From NCBI GenBank assembly GCA_910577805.1, contig CAJTOE010000146.1, forward strand, positions 1 through 6,079: a stretch of DNA of 6,079 bases, in the 5' to 3' direction. A program made the translations under genes and the position numbers. Source of the DNA: an uncultured Oscillospiraceae bacterium. GTDB taxonomy: Bacteria; Bacillota; Clostridia; Oscillospirales; Oscillospiraceae. The notes under the pieces are model-generated. The model saw only the letters and a list, made by a program, of their open reading frames with translations. It was not told where the DNA came from and searched no databases. Shown one piece after another: positions 5,466-6,079 of the stretch (positions are counted from its first letter, which is position 1; every line of letters begins with the position of its first letter).

Positions 5466-6028
5466 CGGATTCTCACCTCGTCTCCCACCTGGATTTGGTT
5501 TGGGTTTTTGAGGTCGGGATTCAGCCCGATCAAAGTCTGCAAGGACAGTGCATATTTATTCGCAATCCCCCAAAGGGTGTCCCCCTTCAGGACCTTGTAA
5601 AATTGGGGGCTTACCCCGGTCCCGGCGGCGGAGGCGGCGGGCTGTCCCTGCAAAGGCCGGGCCTCGTCGCTGTAGTAGCTCATATCCTCCCAAAAGGCGA
5701 AGGAGTAGCGCACATACCAGGGTCTTGGCTCCTGCTCCAGCCGCAGCTCCACAAAGTAGGCGCTGGCGGTCTGCCACAGGGGGTGAATCAAAATCCCCGG
5801 TCCTTTCTCATAAAACACGTTAGCCAGCTCTCCGAACTGGGCGTAAGCGTCCTCTCCGCAGAACTCCCCTTCTCCCCGCATCACCCGGCGGGTCCGGCCC
5901 AGGTCCTGCAAGAAGTAGTACCCAAAGGGGATTTTATTCACCGCCATGTTCCGTTCATAGTCGATGGAATAGACTCTGGGGTTGTGGGGCCAGCTGTAGC
6001 CCTTGTAGCGCATAGGCGCCAGAAGCAT
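5462..6028 (-). CDS. LysM-containing tail tube-end / hub-adaptor protein (XkdP-like)
   Basis: A 188-residue two-part protein. Residues 6-115 are a domain rich in aromatic residues (RYKGYSWPHNPRVYSIDYER, then QDLGRTRRVMRGEGEFCGED) of the kind found after the tape measure in PBSX/Mu-like tails. Residues about 124-142 are an Ala/Gly-rich linker. Residues 144-188 are a LysM domain (YKVLKGDTLWGIANKYALS, then NPNQIQVGDEVRIR). LysM binds peptidoglycan; in tails this small domain is also thought to help join tube and hub, and it need not face the cell wall. The ATG at 6028 follows GGAGGG by 8 nt. The gene starts 14 nt after the preceding stop and its TGA overlaps the hub gene's TTG. No signal peptide is seen, as expected for an assembled virion part. 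Confidence 0.88.
   Translation of the reverse strand: MLLAPMRYKGYSWPHNPRVYSIDYERNMAVNKIPFGYYFLQDLGRTRRVMRGEGEFCGEDAYAQFGELANVFYEKGPGILIHPLWQTASAYFVELRLEQEPRPWYVRYSFAFWEDMSYYSDEARPLQGQPAASAAGTGVSPQFYKVLKGDTLWGIANKYALSLQTLIGLNPDLKNPNQIQVGDEVRIR
5473..5479 (-). promoter_or_regulatory. Ribosome binding site selecting the hub gene's TTG start
   Basis: GAGGTGA on the minus strand, inside the last codons of the LysM gene and 7 nt before TTG 5465-5463. It matches the anti-Shine-Dalgarno core well and decides this non-ATG start. The stop and start overlap (TTGA), implying translational coupling. Confidence 0.7.
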
Positions 6029-6042
6029 AAAAAAATCCCTCC

Positions 6043-6079
6043 TCAGAATAGCGTAAAGCCGCCGTCATAGCGGCGGGCG
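6043..6079 (-). CDS. 3' end of the preceding tail gene (truncated; possibly the tape measure)
   Basis: An open minus-strand frame enters from the window edge and ends at TGA 6045-6043, encoding only ARRYDGGFTLF. The stop overlaps the GGAGGG binding site of the LysM gene, which starts 14 nt later, as is normal within this operon. In PBSX order the gene here would be the tape-measure protein XkdO, but eleven residues cannot prove it. Confidence 0.5.
   Translation of the reverse strand, partial: ARRYDGGFTLF

Noticed and set aside
4904..6070. A 388-codon plus-strand open frame opposite the hub and LysM genes
   Set aside because: It is antisense to two well-supported tail genes, has a low-complexity Arg/Pro/Ser-rich composition and matches no family I recognise. 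Long antisense frames are expected opposite G+C-rich genes.

Overview
The window looks like chromosomal DNA of a G+C-rich anaerobic Firmicute, perhaps an Oscillospiraceae/Ruminococcaceae-type gut Clostridium. The reasons are strong AGGAGG-type ribosome binding sites, a biotin-dependent sodium-pump decarboxylase with Ala/Pro-rich linkers, and a PBSX/Mu-like contractile tail cluster. The taxonomic guess is inference; no marker gene is present.

Plus strand, 1-2039: the 3' end of a membrane decarboxylase operon. It holds the C-terminal biotinyl domain of a truncated upstream gene. Next comes a 216-residue fusion of an OadG-like membrane anchor, two Ala/Pro linkers and a second biotinyl domain. 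Last is the beta subunit (OadB/MmdB/GcdB family), the integral-membrane pump. Together they would pass CO2 from a substrate (oxaloacetate, methylmalonyl-CoA, glutaconyl-CoA or similar; not decidable here) via carboxybiotin to the beta subunit, where decarboxylation drives Na+ export. The last 65 residues of the first two products are identical, yet their DNA differs at 22 codons, all synonymous and mostly in the 3' half.

2040-2103: a short convergent intergenic gap holding one strong hairpin flanked by A7 and T6, which can terminate transcription from both sides.

Minus strand, 6079-2104: six complete genes and the tail end of a seventh, tightly packed as one operon. They encode the baseplate part of a contractile phage-like tail in the PBSX order: LysM/tube-end protein (XkdP-like), hub (XkdQ/gpD-like), OB-fold spike (gpV/gp45-like), gp25-like sheath initiator (XkdS/gpW), baseplate wedge J (XkdT/gp47-like) and YmfQ/XkdU-like protein (gpI/gp48-like). 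The operon stops directly after the XkdU-like gene, at the shared terminator, with no tail fibre gene and no lysis gene. This is either the edge of a prophage with its fibre genes elsewhere, or a reduced/domesticated tail (tailocin-like particle).

No tRNA, rRNA, CRISPR array, insertion sequence, integrase or recognisable attachment site was seen.
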